From: Sacculina carcini
Taxonomy: Eukaryota > Arthropoda > Thecostraca > Sacculinidae
Length of the DNA: 64,000 nt
NCBI GenBank assembly: GCA_916048095.2
Contig: OU696581.1
Coordinates: forward strand, 3,073,445 to 3,137,444
Direction of reading: 5' to 3'
The notes below the pieces were generated by a model, which made no database searches, was not told the DNA's origin, and was given only the letters and a program-made list of their open reading frames with translations. Positions within the stretch are counted from its first letter, which is position 1, and each line of letters opens with the position of its first letter. The translations under genes were made by a program, and so were the position numbers. Positions 34,513-45,687 of this stretch are shown piece after piece.

Positions 34513-34945
34513 CAATATAAGCTCTCTTATCCGGCATCCGAGTATCCGGAACCTTCAAGTATCCGGCACATTTTCCCCGAGTTGGTACTCTGAAATCATT
34601 CGCACCATTCAAACCACTAAGTTGAAAATTATGTTGAAAACCACTGGCTAATCAAAGCTCACTGTCTGATGAATACACTACTGGGTTGAAAAACGCTCAA
34701 ATTCAGGTGAACATATTGCCCACGCCTTTAGCCCCACTCACAGATATTTGTACGGCTTTGAATATAAGCAGAATCTGCGGCTTTGATTACAGCAGTATTG
34801 TATCAGCTGCTCTTTGTTATGGTAAGATGCGTGAGTGTAGGGTGGTGATTGTGGACATAGTTTTGCTTCTATTCAAGTATCCGGCACTTTCAAGTATCCG
34901 GCATGTCGGCGGTCCAGTTGATGCCGGATAAGAGGGCTGTTACTG
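34513..34945. mobile_element. Pogo-like MITE, TTATCCGGCA ends
   Basis: The left end is CAATATAAGCTCTCTTATCC and the reverse of the right end is CAGTAACAGCCCTCTTATCC, both followed by GGCATC. TA dinucleotides flank each end (34511-34512, 34946-34947). AAGTATCCGGCAC-type motifs recur three or more times inside near both ends. It is 433 bp long with no transposase. Related to 9602-10007. Confidence 0.85.
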
Positions 34946-35044
34946 TATAAGGGCTGGACGGACGGAAGTTGTGCGGCTTGCTAATACATTATTATTCTGG
35001 TTTGATACTGATTTTAATTCAATACGTTACAAAACGTTACCTTG

Positions 35045-35378
35045 TGAACTCCGCGGTAATGTGGTTAGCACACCCGCCTCACAAGCGGTCCGAGGTTCGG
35101 AACCCGGCGGAGCAGAATTTCATTGGGCGAATTCTATAATCCCACAGCCCCTGTCCACCCAGCAGAAAATGATGGTACCAGATATCAGTCATATGTTGTG
35201 CCATGCATTCTGGGGAGGTGGCCCTCTCTAATACGCCTTACGTTCTTGTGGCGCCATAGCGTGGAGAGAGTCGGTTCTGCGGTGGCAGCCAGCTGCACGG
35301 GGCACACCTGTGTGTTCATAAGCTTCGGCTTCTTCCCGTGTAGCAGCTGCCACTTAGGCCTTTAAACTTTCACCTTAA
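35045..35378 (+). mobile_element. tRNA-Val-derived SINE, copy 2
   Basis: The head reads CTCCGCGGTAATGTGGTTAG then CCGCCTCACAAGCGG (CAC anticodon, valine) and GAGGTTCGGAACCCGG, a near-intact B box. Body and tail match the copy at 15362, including GGTACCAGATATCAGTCAT and TCATAAGCTTCGGCTTCTTC. It is better preserved in the promoter boxes than copy 1. Confidence 0.9.
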
Positions 35379-35680
35379 TCTTACATATTGTATACACCGC
35401 CACCGTTGAGTATAGATATCCCAGGACACAGCAAATCAATGTTGTCAAGCTTCATCTTCGTATTTTTTCACTGTATCGTTTTGTTTTTGTCGTTCGCTTA
35501 TGTAGCTTCTACATAAAATGGGCAGAATACATTTTCAAGGACAATTTTGTTCTTTATTGAGTTGTGAGATGGAAATAAAAACAATTTTCCACCGATCTAA
35601 GCAATGTCGGCATACAAGCAAGCATGGGCCCTGACAATTTCGCTATGGGACAAAGTCACTTCTTTCTGGACAATATGTTG

Positions 35681-35815
35681 CAGTGGCGGCGCCAGGGGGG
35701 TTTAGGGCTGAAGCCTCCTCCCAAAATGTGTTATGTCTGCCTGAACCAACCATAATATATCTTTACCATGAGCATTTCGAGTGTAGTTCATGCTCATGTC
35801 TCGTGGGGTGACAAG
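35681..35815 (+). mobile_element. Left-end fragment of CAGTGGCGGCGCCA hAT-like MITE
   Basis: Starts CAGTGGCGGCGCCAGGGGGG and keeps similarity to the complete copy at 13969 through a TTCGAGTGTA block. The right terminus is absent. Confidence 0.75.
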
Positions 35816-36586
35816 TCCAAATCCTCTTTTTCCCGGACATGTGCTCGTTTTGGAGGCTCCCCGTCCTGTCCGGGTTCTTTTTTGTAAAATGCTTCAATTG
35901 TCCGGGGTATTTATATAGATGTGCAGTGTCTTGTATCATGTGAGTTATAAATTAGCGATGTGTTGCGATTGTAAAGATGGCGCGCCAATTCAATTATGTG
36001 TTGTGACGTGTATCGTACGATTGTGAAATGGACCAATCAGAGGAAGGCACGCATGTCAGCAACGTACAATCGGGGTCAGGCTTAGAGATGCGACCTTAAA
36101 AACCGACGTTTTTTAAAAAAAAAAAACTTTTTTTAAAAAAAAACGCGACCAAAAAACACGTTCTTTTTGGGTTTTTTAAGAGTCATGCAAAGAATTCAAA
36201 TTATGGAAATGATATATTTGGGATGTTAAATGAATTATTTTTTTCAAAACATGGGTTATTCATGCTATTAGTGACCCTATCAAATTGAATTATCATTAAA
36301 TATGCACAATATAATTGTTAGAATGTGTATGAAAGCCCTAATATCATTGCTTGCACAGTACTGTGCGGCACTTCTATGTACAGTATATTCTTGCATTCAA
36401 TTATTGGGTTAATCATTGTGTAAGAAAGCAGGGTTTGAGAACCGTTTTTATGCTAAAATCTGAAACTGTTTTAAAAATAACAACAGGTTGCATAATTTTT
36501 TATTATTTTTTACATATTACTTTTTTCCTACCAGAAATGAACCACGTTGATTATAATAAATTTCATCATTTCATTCAGCAGATCAA

Positions 36587-38393
36587 TTATTTGCAATTCA
36601 ATAATTGCGGACCAGGCGTCGACAGAGCAGTTTCGTCATTTGAGATAGTTACACCAGTCGGCGATTGTGTGTTCCTGCTTTGACGTGCTCTCGCAGAGGC
36701 GGTGGTATCGGGTGCAGTTGGTTCACTTGAATCATTCTGCACGCAAGACGGCCCGTCGGACAGCACATAGCGAGGCTTAGTATGCTGGTACTGTGATGGT
36801 TGCGGTAAGTAAGCCGGTTTCAGGCGTTCTATGGACACCGCGTCAATTTCTCCAGTAGGTAACTCGATCTGAAACACATGTGATGTTCGTTGTACCACCC
36901 GAAATGGGCCACGATATGGAGCCTCCAGTGGCTGTCGAACTCTATCTACGCGAACCCACACGTGTGTACAGGTAGACAAGTCGCGTGGCACATACGTCGC
37001 TTTGGTGCGATGTGCGCTGCCAGCTGACAGTGAGTAGAAATCCATTTGGCGCATATGCCGCACCAGCTGCTGCACAAAGTCGTGGCGCTCTGCTGATGGT
37101 GACGCCGGATCTATGCTGACCCGCGGACATAAAAGTTGTGCACCTGTGATAGCTGTGGAGGGAGAGAAACCCGTCTCAGCCGGCAACATCCGAATACCCA
37201 GCAGTACAGCAGGTAAAGCGTCCATCCACTCCTGTCGTCGGGCGACGATGGCGGTTTTCAACACTCGGTGTACTCTCTCGATTAATCCATTTGACTGCGG
37301 GTGATATGAGGTCGTTCTCAATCGGTGAAAGCCGACAGTCCGCGCCAATGATGTCATGAGTGCAGCTTCGAATTGGGGGCCACGGTCTGTTATTATGTGC
37401 AGAGGCACACCAAACCGAGACACCCATACGGAAAAAAATGCACGTGCGACAGACTCGGCAGTGATACTCGTTAAAGGCGCTGCTTCAACCCAACGAGACG
37501 CTCTATCGATGCACGTAAGCAAGTACCTGTACGGTGAAGCAAATGTGTGGCCAGGTGCGGTACATGGCGGCAGCGGGCCGACATTGTCAACATGAACCAC
37601 CTCAAATCTGGAACACGGCATCGAAAATGGCGAGAGTGGTGCTTTCGTGTGGCGGTGTACCTTGGATTTTTGACAATCCAGGCAAGATTTCACCCACAAT
37701 TTCACATCTTTGTCAAGGCCGGGCCAAAAATACCTAGACTTCACAAGTCGCACACTGCCTTGCATGCCTGGATGTGAGAACTCATGGAGCTGTTTAAACA
37801 CAGTCAGTCGGCATTCCTTGGGCAGATACGGTCTCGGCTGCATCGACGAAGTTTCACATAATAGGTTAAGATTGTCATTCAATTGAACAATTTTTAACCT
37901 CGATTTCAATGACTGCACTTCATCGTCTACGCTCTGAGCCTTAGCTATACTGGGTAGATCACAAACATCGACACTCACACTGTTGATGTTGCGTGATAAG
38001 CAATCGGCAACGACATTGTCAGCACCTCGTACATGGTGTACATTTGAGACGTACTCGGTGATGAAGCTCCAGTATCTTTGCTGTCGATCAGATTTGGCTG
38101 ATTTTGTGCTTCTGAAAGCACTTTCCATGGGTTTGTGATCCGTAAATAATTCTACATGCTGGCCCTCGAGCAAGTGACGAAAGTGTTGAACTGCAAGATA
38201 AGCAGCCAACAATTCACGATCGTACGTGGAATATTTTCTCTGTGGTTCTGAAAGTTTTTTGGAAAAAAATGATATTGGTTTCGGATGGCCTTGCACTAGT
38301 TGATAGAGCGCAGCACCTGCAGCATATCCAGAACAGTCAGTCACGAGCTGGAACTCTATACTTTTCATGCACGGATGGACAAGTGTGCACGCT
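36587..38393 (-). pseudogene. CsRn1-like pol, second half: RNase H and integrase
   Basis: Continues the pol frame from 42983 once the young inserted element and one copy of its 4-bp target are ignored. The phase is preserved exactly. RNase H motifs: VTDCSGYAAGAALYQ, STYDRELLAAYLAV and FTDHKPM. Integrase zinc domain: HEFSHPG (HX3H) and CLDCQKSK (CX2C). Core residues are in VVHVDNVGPLP, IITDRGPQF and SNGLIERVHR, so the DDE triad is present. The frame ends at 36587 after a Ser/Thr-rich tail, without stops, so this half was intact when interrupted. Confidence 0.9.
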
Positions 38394-38397
38394 GACT
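38394..38397. repeat. 4-bp target duplication GACT (left copy)
   Basis: GACT at 38394-38397 matches 42983-42986, flanking the young LTR element. Confidence 0.85.
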
Positions 38398-38574
38398 TGT
38401 GGCATGTGTATAAGTGCTGTACCGTATGGCGTCATGTCAGAGAGTGTAGAGTGTGACAGGCTTATTCGCAGAACTCTGTTGCAACCCGATCCTGTGCACC
38501 TGCAGCCATGTATGTCAGTATTGTATGTATCAATAGCAGTCATGTGTGTGCAATAAACCAGACAACACGTTACA
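38398..38574 (+). repeat. 5' LTR of the young Gypsy element
   Basis: 177 bp, TGTGGCATGTG...CACGTTACA, with no difference from 42806-42982. It contains AATAAA within GCAATAAACCAG near its 3' end, a likely polyadenylation signal. Confidence 0.97.
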
Positions 38575-38586
38575 TGGTGTCAGAAG
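38575..38586 (+). promoter_or_regulatory. Primer-binding site, tRNA-Leu type
   Basis: TGGTGTCAGAAG directly follows the 5' LTR. It is complementary to the 3' end of leucine tRNAs ending CTTCTGACACCA. Confidence 0.8.
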
Positions 38587-38643
38587 TTTCGGACCTGCGT
38601 CCCATTATTATCGTTATTGTGTTGGTGGTATCGTGGAGTAACT

Positions 38644-41600
38644 ATGTCGTGCAGACAGCCGGATGAGCTAGATCTCAGCTCTCCAACGTTGGCGAATACG
38701 TGGCGCACCTGGAAAAGAGATTGGACGTATTATGCGTCCGCTAGGGAGTTATCCAGCAAGCCAATGGCGATGCAAATTGGCACTTTTTTTAATTGTGCCG
38801 GAAAAGCTGCACAAGAAGTGGCTTCTCATTTTTTGTGGTCGGAGGAGGGCGGCACTCTCGACGAATTGATTGCCGAGTTCGAGAATTACTGTGCGCCACA
38901 CAAGAACGTGATTATGGAGAGGTTCAAATTCTACAACCGTGCTCAACAGCCAGGGGAAAGCGTCACGGCGTTCGTCGCTGCGTTGCGAAATCTCAGTGCT
39001 AGCTGTGAGTTCACTAACACTGATGAAATGATTCGCGACAGAATATGCATCGGTGTATACGACAAATCAACGCAACAAACGCTGTTGAAAATCTCATCCC
39101 TGACGTTGGCCTCAGCTATTTCAACGGCGCTGACGGAGGAGGCGTCGCGTCAAGATCAACTGGTCATGACCAACGTGGATCCTCCAGTTTCAGGCGTGTG
39201 TGCTGCTACTTCGTCATCATCATCATCATCTGCAGCCGGTGGTCGTCAAACTGGTGGAAGTGAGTGCCGTTTTTGTATGCGCAGGCACGAAATGAGACGG
39301 TCCGAGTGTCCTGCGTGGAACCGCCTCTGCCGAGTCTGCGGACGCCGTCACCATTTTGCAGGCAGTATCGAGTGTCGCGCTGCACGTGCTGGCGAGAGCG
39401 GTGAGCGTCGCAGTGCACCCACCAGGGAAAGAGCGGTCGCTCAGAGCGATAGCCCTGCAACACGAGACAGTCGAGCGATGAGTCATAGACGTGACGTGCA
39501 GACACTGCAGGACAATAAGCTGCAAGATTCGCTGTCAGTGGGTATGGAGAGTAGCAGTGTCGGTAGTAAAGTATTCAAAACATTGATCACGCAGAACGGT
39601 AAACTGATCAAATTTCTCGTTGACTCAGGGTCTCAACTAAATGTAGTTTCTGTTGAGTCCTATAAACAATTTTCTGGTGATGTTGAAATGGTCAGTTTAA
39701 AACCGTCAAAAATGCTGCTTCGAATGTATAACGGTGCTCTCACATCCACTGTGGGTAAAATATCGGTCCCAGTTAAGAAACATGTAAATGATAATCTGCA
39801 AAATATGTTGTGTTATGTAGTGGACGCTGATGTTTTTCCGGTCCTCAGTCTGCAGACTTCGGTTAGCATGGGTATTATATCAGTGCTCGATTGTGACCCA
39901 CTTGATTACGTGCCCGGGCCCAGCATGGTACACAACTCGCAGAATAATTCACCGTCTGCAACCACACTGTCAGGTTTGACACAATCGCCTATGACAGCCG
40001 GAAATAAGCAAGACGTAATGCATAAATTCGCTGATGTTTTCGATGACAATACAGTTGGGCTGATTTGCCAGGACTTTGAAATTCAAGTAGACCCCACGGT
40101 TGTTCCTGTGGTTGAACCTCCTAGGCGTGTGCGTATACATGTGAGAGAAAAACTTCGAGATAAGCTGAATAGCCTCGAAAATCAAGGAATAATTGCCAAA
40201 GTGGTCGAGCCAACAGAATGGGTATCCAACATAGTTATTGTGCCCAAGGCTTCAGGCGATATCAGGTTGTGTCTTGATCCCAGATCTTTGAATAAGGCGA
40301 TTCGACGGGCTCATTACCCCACACCAACGGTAGATGAGGTTGCGTATCGACTTTCAAAGGCGAAAGTTTTCTCTCTCATTGATGTACATTCAGCGTTTTT
40401 ACATGTAGGATTGTCAGAACAATCTTCCAGGTTATGCTGTTTTCACACACCGTTTGGTAGGTACAGGTGGTGTCGTCTGCCTTATGGAACATCTTGCGCA
40501 CCCGAAATTTGGCAACGATTAATGCACGAAATGATCACTGACTTGGCAGGAGTAGAAGTTATAGCCGATGACTTTCTAGTCTCGGGAAAAGGGGACACAT
40601 ATGAGGAAGCAGTAGCAGACCACGATAAAAACCTAGTTGAGTTTCTCCAGACAGCCCGTTCGCGAAATTTGAAACTGAATACAGCGAAATTCAGATACCA
40701 ACTGAAGGAAGTAGAGTGGATGGGACATGTGTTTAATGATAGTGGCATGAGTCCGAGTCCAAGAAAGGTTGAAGCCGTTGCTAAATATCCGCAGCCTACC
40801 TGTTTGGCAGAGTTGAAGCGATTTTTGGGAATGGTGGCATACCTCTCGAGATATATTCCTGACGTGTCGTCGGTAGTTGCTCCTCTTAGGCAGCTTACGA
40901 AAGCGAAATATGAGTGGTATTGGAGTACGGAGTGTGAGAAGTCATTTGACAAGATAAAACATATTTTGATCAGAGCCCCGGTGCTCACGTATTACCGACC
41001 CGAGCTTCCCGCTACTGTACAATGTGATGCTTCGAGCACAGGACTAGGGGGAGTACTACTACAGGAGGGACGCCCCGTAATTTATTGCAGCAGATCACTG
41101 ACGTCAGCTGAGCGTGCGTATTCACAAATAGAAAAAGAATTGCTGGCAGTCAGTTTTACAATGAACCGACTGGATCAATTTGTCTATGGCAGATCTGTTT
41201 TGGTGCAAACAGATCACAAACCGTTAGTTGCAATTTAACAAAAAGCGTTGTGTGACGCCCCACTCCGGCTCCAAAGAATGTTGTTATCGCTGCAACGCTA
41301 TAATTTCACATTGGTGTATTGTCCAGGTGCAAGTGTTCCAGTGGCTGATGCTTTGAGTCGCAGCACTAACGCGAGTAATACTGTTCAGAGCGTGGCAAGT
41401 GTTGAAGTTGAGAATATAAACTTGAGTTCAGGGCTAGCTGTTTCTCCAGAACGTAAACAGGTCTATCAGGAGGCAACGAACAATGATCATTCGCTCCGAC
41501 AAGTAATTGAGTACACCAAATCGGGGTGGCCGTCTCGTAGATCCATGTTACCTGCTGATGTCGCTCAGTACTGGCCATTTCGTTTAGAAATGACGTCCCA

Positions 41601-42714
41601 GGACGGATTAGCGTTTAAGTATGGTAAGCTAGTGGTTCCCAAGTCGCTACGGGCAGGTGTCCTCTCCAGGCTTCATCGCGCTCATATTGGCTTGGCGTCA
41701 ATCATGAGGTATGCCAGAGAGAACGTGTTTTGGCCGGGCATGGCGTCTGAGGTTAGAAACATGATATTGAACTGCACTGTTTGCATGTCCTATAGACAGG
41801 AGCAACCATCTGAGCCCATGATGCCACACACTATAGCGGAACGTCCGTGGCAAAAATTAGCGGCAGATCTCTTTGAATTGAGCGGAAAGTGTTATCTTGT
41901 AACCGTTGATTATTTTAGTAATTATGTAGAAGTCGATCTCCTTCATCGTGTGACAACTGCAGCAGTTGTCTCGTGTTTAACTACTCAGTTTGCTCGTCAC
42001 GGGGTGCCAGAAGTATTGGTCACGGACAATGGTCCACAGTTTTCGTCCCATGAGTTCAAACAATTCATGCATCAAACAGACGTAGTACATATCACGTCAA
42101 GTCCGAGGTACCCCCAATCAAACGGGAAGGCTGAAAATGCTGTAAAAACGGTAAAACAACTCTTCCGTAAAGCCAGCGCTTCTCATGAAAATCCACTTTG
42201 GGCATTGATGATCTGGCGTAACACACCCAGTGAGGGTACGAAATACTCGCCAAGTCAGATACTGTTCGGGCGTAGATGCAGAACGTTACTACCGACACAT
42301 CGCGATTCTCTTTCACCTGCAACGGCAGTCGGTGTGCGAGAGAAGTTAGAAGAGCAGAAAAGGCGCCAACAGCAGGCGTACGACACTAGAGTGGGTCATC
42401 ATCCGCTGGTACCACTGTCTATCGGCTCAGCAATACGAATGAAATTACCGGGTTCAACAACATGGTCTTCCGGTATTTGCCTACGTTATTTAGGACACCG
42501 TTCATATGAAGTCCTTGTGAATGGAGTAAGATACAGGCGGAATCGCAGGCAGCTGATGCTCGACAGTCAAACTCAGCCAGATTTGTACAGTGGCGTCAGC
42601 TCTCCTGCTCAAGATATCAGTGAGCCGAAGCTGAGTCCGGTTCTTCAACGACCTGTACGAAGATCGTCGCGTCAGACCAGGCGTCCAGCGTACCTTGATG
42701 ATTATGTTTGTTAA
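38644..42714 (+). pseudogene. Young Gypsy gag-pol, one in-frame stop
   Basis: ATG 38644 opens a single frame to 42714 broken only by TAA at 41236-41238, between the RNase H and its C-terminal tether. Gag has two Cys/His boxes (near 39264-39372: CRFCMRRHEMRRSEC and CRVCGRRHHFAGSIEC). The retroviral-type protease has VDSGS near 39618. The RT catalytic motif is IADD at about 40561-40572. RNase H has QCDASSTGLGGVLL and TDHKPLVA. Integrase has an HHCC zinc domain ending CTVC, and DDE residues in AADLFEL, VTDNGPQF and SNGKAENAV. Gag and pol share one frame, as in several Mag-type elements. Whether the TAA is a mutation or a sequencing error cannot be told here. Other copies may supply function. Confidence 0.92.
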
Positions 42715-42789
42715 ACCAATATGTGTGTGTGTGATTCATTATTTATATCAACTTGTCACTTGAAATGTTTTAAAACATATATGTTTTTT

Positions 42790-42805
42790 TGGGGGGAAGA
42801 GGAGA
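42790..42805 (+). promoter_or_regulatory. Polypurine tract of the young Gypsy element
   Basis: GGGGGGAAGAGGAGA-type tract ending directly at the 3' LTR. Confidence 0.88.
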
Positions 42806-42982
42806 TGTGGCATGTGTATAAGTGCTGTACCGTATGGCGTCATGTCAGAGAGTGTAGAGTGTGACAGGCTTATTCGCAGAACTCTGTTGCAACCCGATCC
42901 TGTGCACCTGCAGCCATGTATGTCAGTATTGTATGTATCAATAGCAGTCATGTGTGTGCAATAAACCAGACAACACGTTACA
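42806..42982 (+). repeat. 3' LTR of the young Gypsy element
   Basis: Identical to 38398-38574. Followed by the right GACT target copy (42983-42986). Confidence 0.97.
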
Positions 42983-44505
42983 GACTGCAACGCTTGTTTA
43001 GTCTCCGTGAACGCAGCCTCTGCCTCCGAGTTCCATTCGAGACATTTGGATTTCGGTTGAAGTCGCAAGATCTCTGTGAGAGGAAACGTAATATGCGCAA
43101 ATCGCGGCACCATTCTACGAAAAAATCCTACCATGCCAAGTATGCGTCTCAGCTCAGCTGCGTCTTTTGGAAGAGGCAGGTCCATGATGGCTGACACACG
43201 TTCTTTGGGTGGTGACACACCTTCAGCTGACACATGGTGACCTAAAAATTGGACGTGTTTTTGGTAAAATGTACATTTTTCGGGAGCCAGTTTTAGTTTG
43301 TACCTGTCAAGTACTGCAAAAACGGCCTCCAAATGCTTCTTGTGGTCTTCTTCATTTGGAGAATACACCAGAACATAGTCTAAATATATAAATACACAAT
43401 TCAATTCCCGAAAAGCTGAGTCCATGAATCTTTGAAAGGTGGCTCCTGAATTTCTCAGTCCCATAGGTAAATACAAATATTCGAACATTCCGAAAGGTGT
43501 TGTGACTGCCGTCTTAGGAATGTCTTTTTCTTGTACTGGAATGTTATAATATGCACGAAGGAGATCAATTTTGCTAAATATTTGCATATCGTGCAATTTG
43601 GATGAAAGATTTTGAATGTGTGGAAGCGGATAGCGATCTGGTATTGTTTTTGTGTTTAGCGCACGATAGTCGTCTGTAATTCTCCACTCACCTGGTGACT
43701 TTTTCGGGACGAGGTGCAGAAGTGATGCCCAAGGTGAGCAAGACGGGCGCACGGTGCCATTTTTCAGTAGAACGTCGAATGCTTGTTTTGCGGCTTTCTC
43801 TCGTTCCGGAGCTAGACGCCGCGGTGAAGCGTACACTGGTGTGGCGCTGCCTGTTTCAATGCTGTGAACAACCAGCTTCGCTGCAGGGGCGTTTACAGGC
43901 GGTCCACTCGGTGCAGACGATATGACGGACTGATACCGTTGGATTATAGGGCGAATTTCTTTTGGAAAAGCGGTCAAGTCGTTGATGATGATGCCACATG
44001 AAAACGTTGATGACCTTTTGCACGACACGGCCAGCTCAGTGTTTGAATCACGCAGCTCGCACCTCCCGCAGTCTACTATCAAGCTGTGGTGCGCCAGGAA
44101 GTCCGTCCCCAGAAGAGGAGTGAGAATGTCGGCTACGACAAACGTCCAATTGAATGTTCGCCGCAGACCATGAATTTCGATCTGTAGTTGCAGTTGACCA
44201 TATACAGGAATTGTTTGACCGTTAGCGGCGGTAATTCGAACTGGCGATGGGTCTAGATGTCTGTCTGCCACCAGGCGTCTCGGCATGAGTGACACACCAG
44301 CACCTGTGTCTACGATGAATGTCACTGGGCGAAGAAATATTCGCGTGGCGACTTGTACTAGTGGCAGATGAGTGGTCGCTTTCACGTTCATCTGCCTACT
44401 CAGTTTTCCGACAAAGATGCTTGGCGCGCCGGTGACACAGTGCGAGATGACGGCTCTAACTTGATCCCAGGTCTTTTTGTAGGCCATTTGCACCATACTT
44501 TGCAT
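42983..44505 (-). pseudogene. CsRn1-like pol, first half: protease and reverse transcriptase
   Basis: Protease signature FIVDTGAGVSLMP, then VADILTPLLGTDFL as in CsRn1-type elements. RT contains PSCSPWASLLHLVPKK, WRITDDYRALN, FSKIDLLRAYYNI and TPFGMFEYLYLPMGL. The catalytic box reads YLDY instead of YLDD: codon 43375-43377 is TAT, so the second catalytic aspartate is lost. Downstream LGHHVSAEGV and LRRILGMVGFFRRMVP are normal. The frame then runs into the inserted young element at 42982. No stop occurs before that point. Confidence 0.9.
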
Positions 44506-45223
44506 GTGCGAGCCTCATTTCCAAAGTAAATGTGTGCTCTACACACTTGTGGTCGTTGAGCATCGAAAAATGGACGCAGCTCCCTCGGTATCAAGTAATG
44601 GCTGGTACTGGTTTGATTTCGTTGTGAGGTGTACCCTCTGCTAGAGCGAGCTACTGTCGTCCCCATACTTTCCGATTGTGCCGCAAAACACGGTTCTGTC
44701 TGTATCAGCGGCACCAATTCGTCTGCTATTGGGCCCATGTGTTCGATTTTCAAGTCCTGTTGCGCCGCTAAGGCTGCAGCGACGGCCGTAGGCAAAGATT
44801 TCAAGAACTTATACTTCACTATGTCTTCACCTGCACCAGCTTTTTGCGCTATCCTCTGAAGATCGCCAGCGCCTCAGACGGTCGACCTGGTAGTGGCATT
44901 CTTGACATCAGTTCTTCGATCACTTCAGCTTTGGTTTTATCGAATTTGTTCTGCAAAGCCTGTTTGAGCTCCGAATACTTGTGACTAGCCAAAACTTGTG
45001 GACTGAGTCGGGCGGCCGCATCTGGAGGCAGTGCAGCCATCGCATGAAAAAAACGTTTTTCTTCCGATGTGATTCTGGCTAGATGAAATTGTGCCTCCAG
45101 GACAGCACTCCATCCAGCCACAGACTCTGGCATGAACGGAGGTGGTTTTACTCCCACATGGGCAGAAACAAACGGACTCGAAATCTGCTGCATTGAATCT
45201 GTGAGCTCACCTGAGTTCTGCAT
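44400..45223 (-). pseudogene. CsRn1-like gag, frameshifted
   Basis: ATG at 45223 gives MQNSGELTDSMQQ, then the capsid-like PPPFMPESVAGWSAVLEAQF and LKQALQNKF regions typical of CsRn1 gag. The frame is lost near 44870 and resumes in another frame from about 44870 to 44400, which contains the CHCC zinc box (about 44515-44565). Gag and pol are in different frames, overlapping near 44400-44505, consistent with an ancestral frameshift arrangement. Confidence 0.82.
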
Positions 45224-45286
45224 GCTGATAGAGTTGACGACTGAAATGAGTACAAGTTCAAATAGGTGTCGCAAAAGATGAAGCAA

Positions 45287-45301
45287 TCACTCGGGGCACC
45301 A
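45287..45301 (-). promoter_or_regulatory. Primer-binding site, tRNA-Trp-like
   Basis: The minus strand reads TGGTGCCCCGAGTGA, two bases after the LTR end. It resembles the complement of the tRNA-Trp 3' end (TGGTGACCCCGACGTGA) with two deletions. Confidence 0.6.
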
Positions 45302-45303
45302 AA

Positions 45304-45590
45304 TGTGGTGAACGGTCCACATACAGAAATCAACTGGTCTTTATATTGACAGCGCTTCAGCTCTCGGTAGAATCAGCCTCAAACGATAGGATAACACGAA
45401 CTTATATACCGATACACACCAGCACACATACTCATTCAGATATACACCGTCAACACACCCTCGACAACCTGAGGCACACACACACGCATACACACACACA
45501 GGGACGCGCATATACAGACACGAACATGACATACTGAACCATTGAGACACGCTCATTCACACACAGTTCACACAAACACACTCTAGCAAG

Positions 45591-45595
<5 letters not shown>
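45304..45595 (-). repeat. 5' LTR of the CsRn1-like element
   Basis: On the minus strand it begins TGTAACTTGCTAGAG at 45595 and ends TTCACCACA at 45304. The upstream boundary is set by the TGTAAC start and the adjoining CA tract. No second LTR was found, so the boundary is not confirmed by a pair. Confidence 0.6.

Positions 45596-45683
<88 letters not shown>
45594..45683. repeat. (CA)n microsatellite
   Basis: A CA tract of about 90 bp abutting the LTR of the CsRn1-like element. The element may have inserted at its edge. Confidence 0.96.

Positions 45684-45687
<4 letters not shown>

Larger units (their letters stand above)
38398..42982 (+). mobile_element. Young Mag-like Ty3/Gypsy LTR retrotransposon
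   Basis: Complete element of 4585 bp: identical 177-bp LTRs, a tRNA-Leu-type primer site, one long gag-pol frame, a polypurine tract and a GACT target duplication. Identity of both LTRs shows very recent insertion. It landed in the pol gene of a minus-strand CsRn1-like element. Only one in-frame stop (41236-41238) breaks the coding frame. A related but much older element lies at 25930-30458. Confidence 0.96.
36587..45595 (-). mobile_element. CsRn1-like Ty3/Gypsy retrotransposon, interrupted and decayed
   Basis: Minus-strand element: LTR at 45304-45595, primer-binding site, gag, protease, RT, RNase H, integrase, ending at a stop at 36587. The gag Cys/His box CRAHIYFGNEARTCKVWC has the CHCC spacing (CX2HX9CX3C) that marks CsRn1/Kabuki-type elements, and the primer site resembles tRNA-Trp, also typical of that group. 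I cannot find a matching 3' LTR left of 36587, so that end is deleted or too diverged. Element 38398-42982 sits inside its pol gene. Confidence 0.85.
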
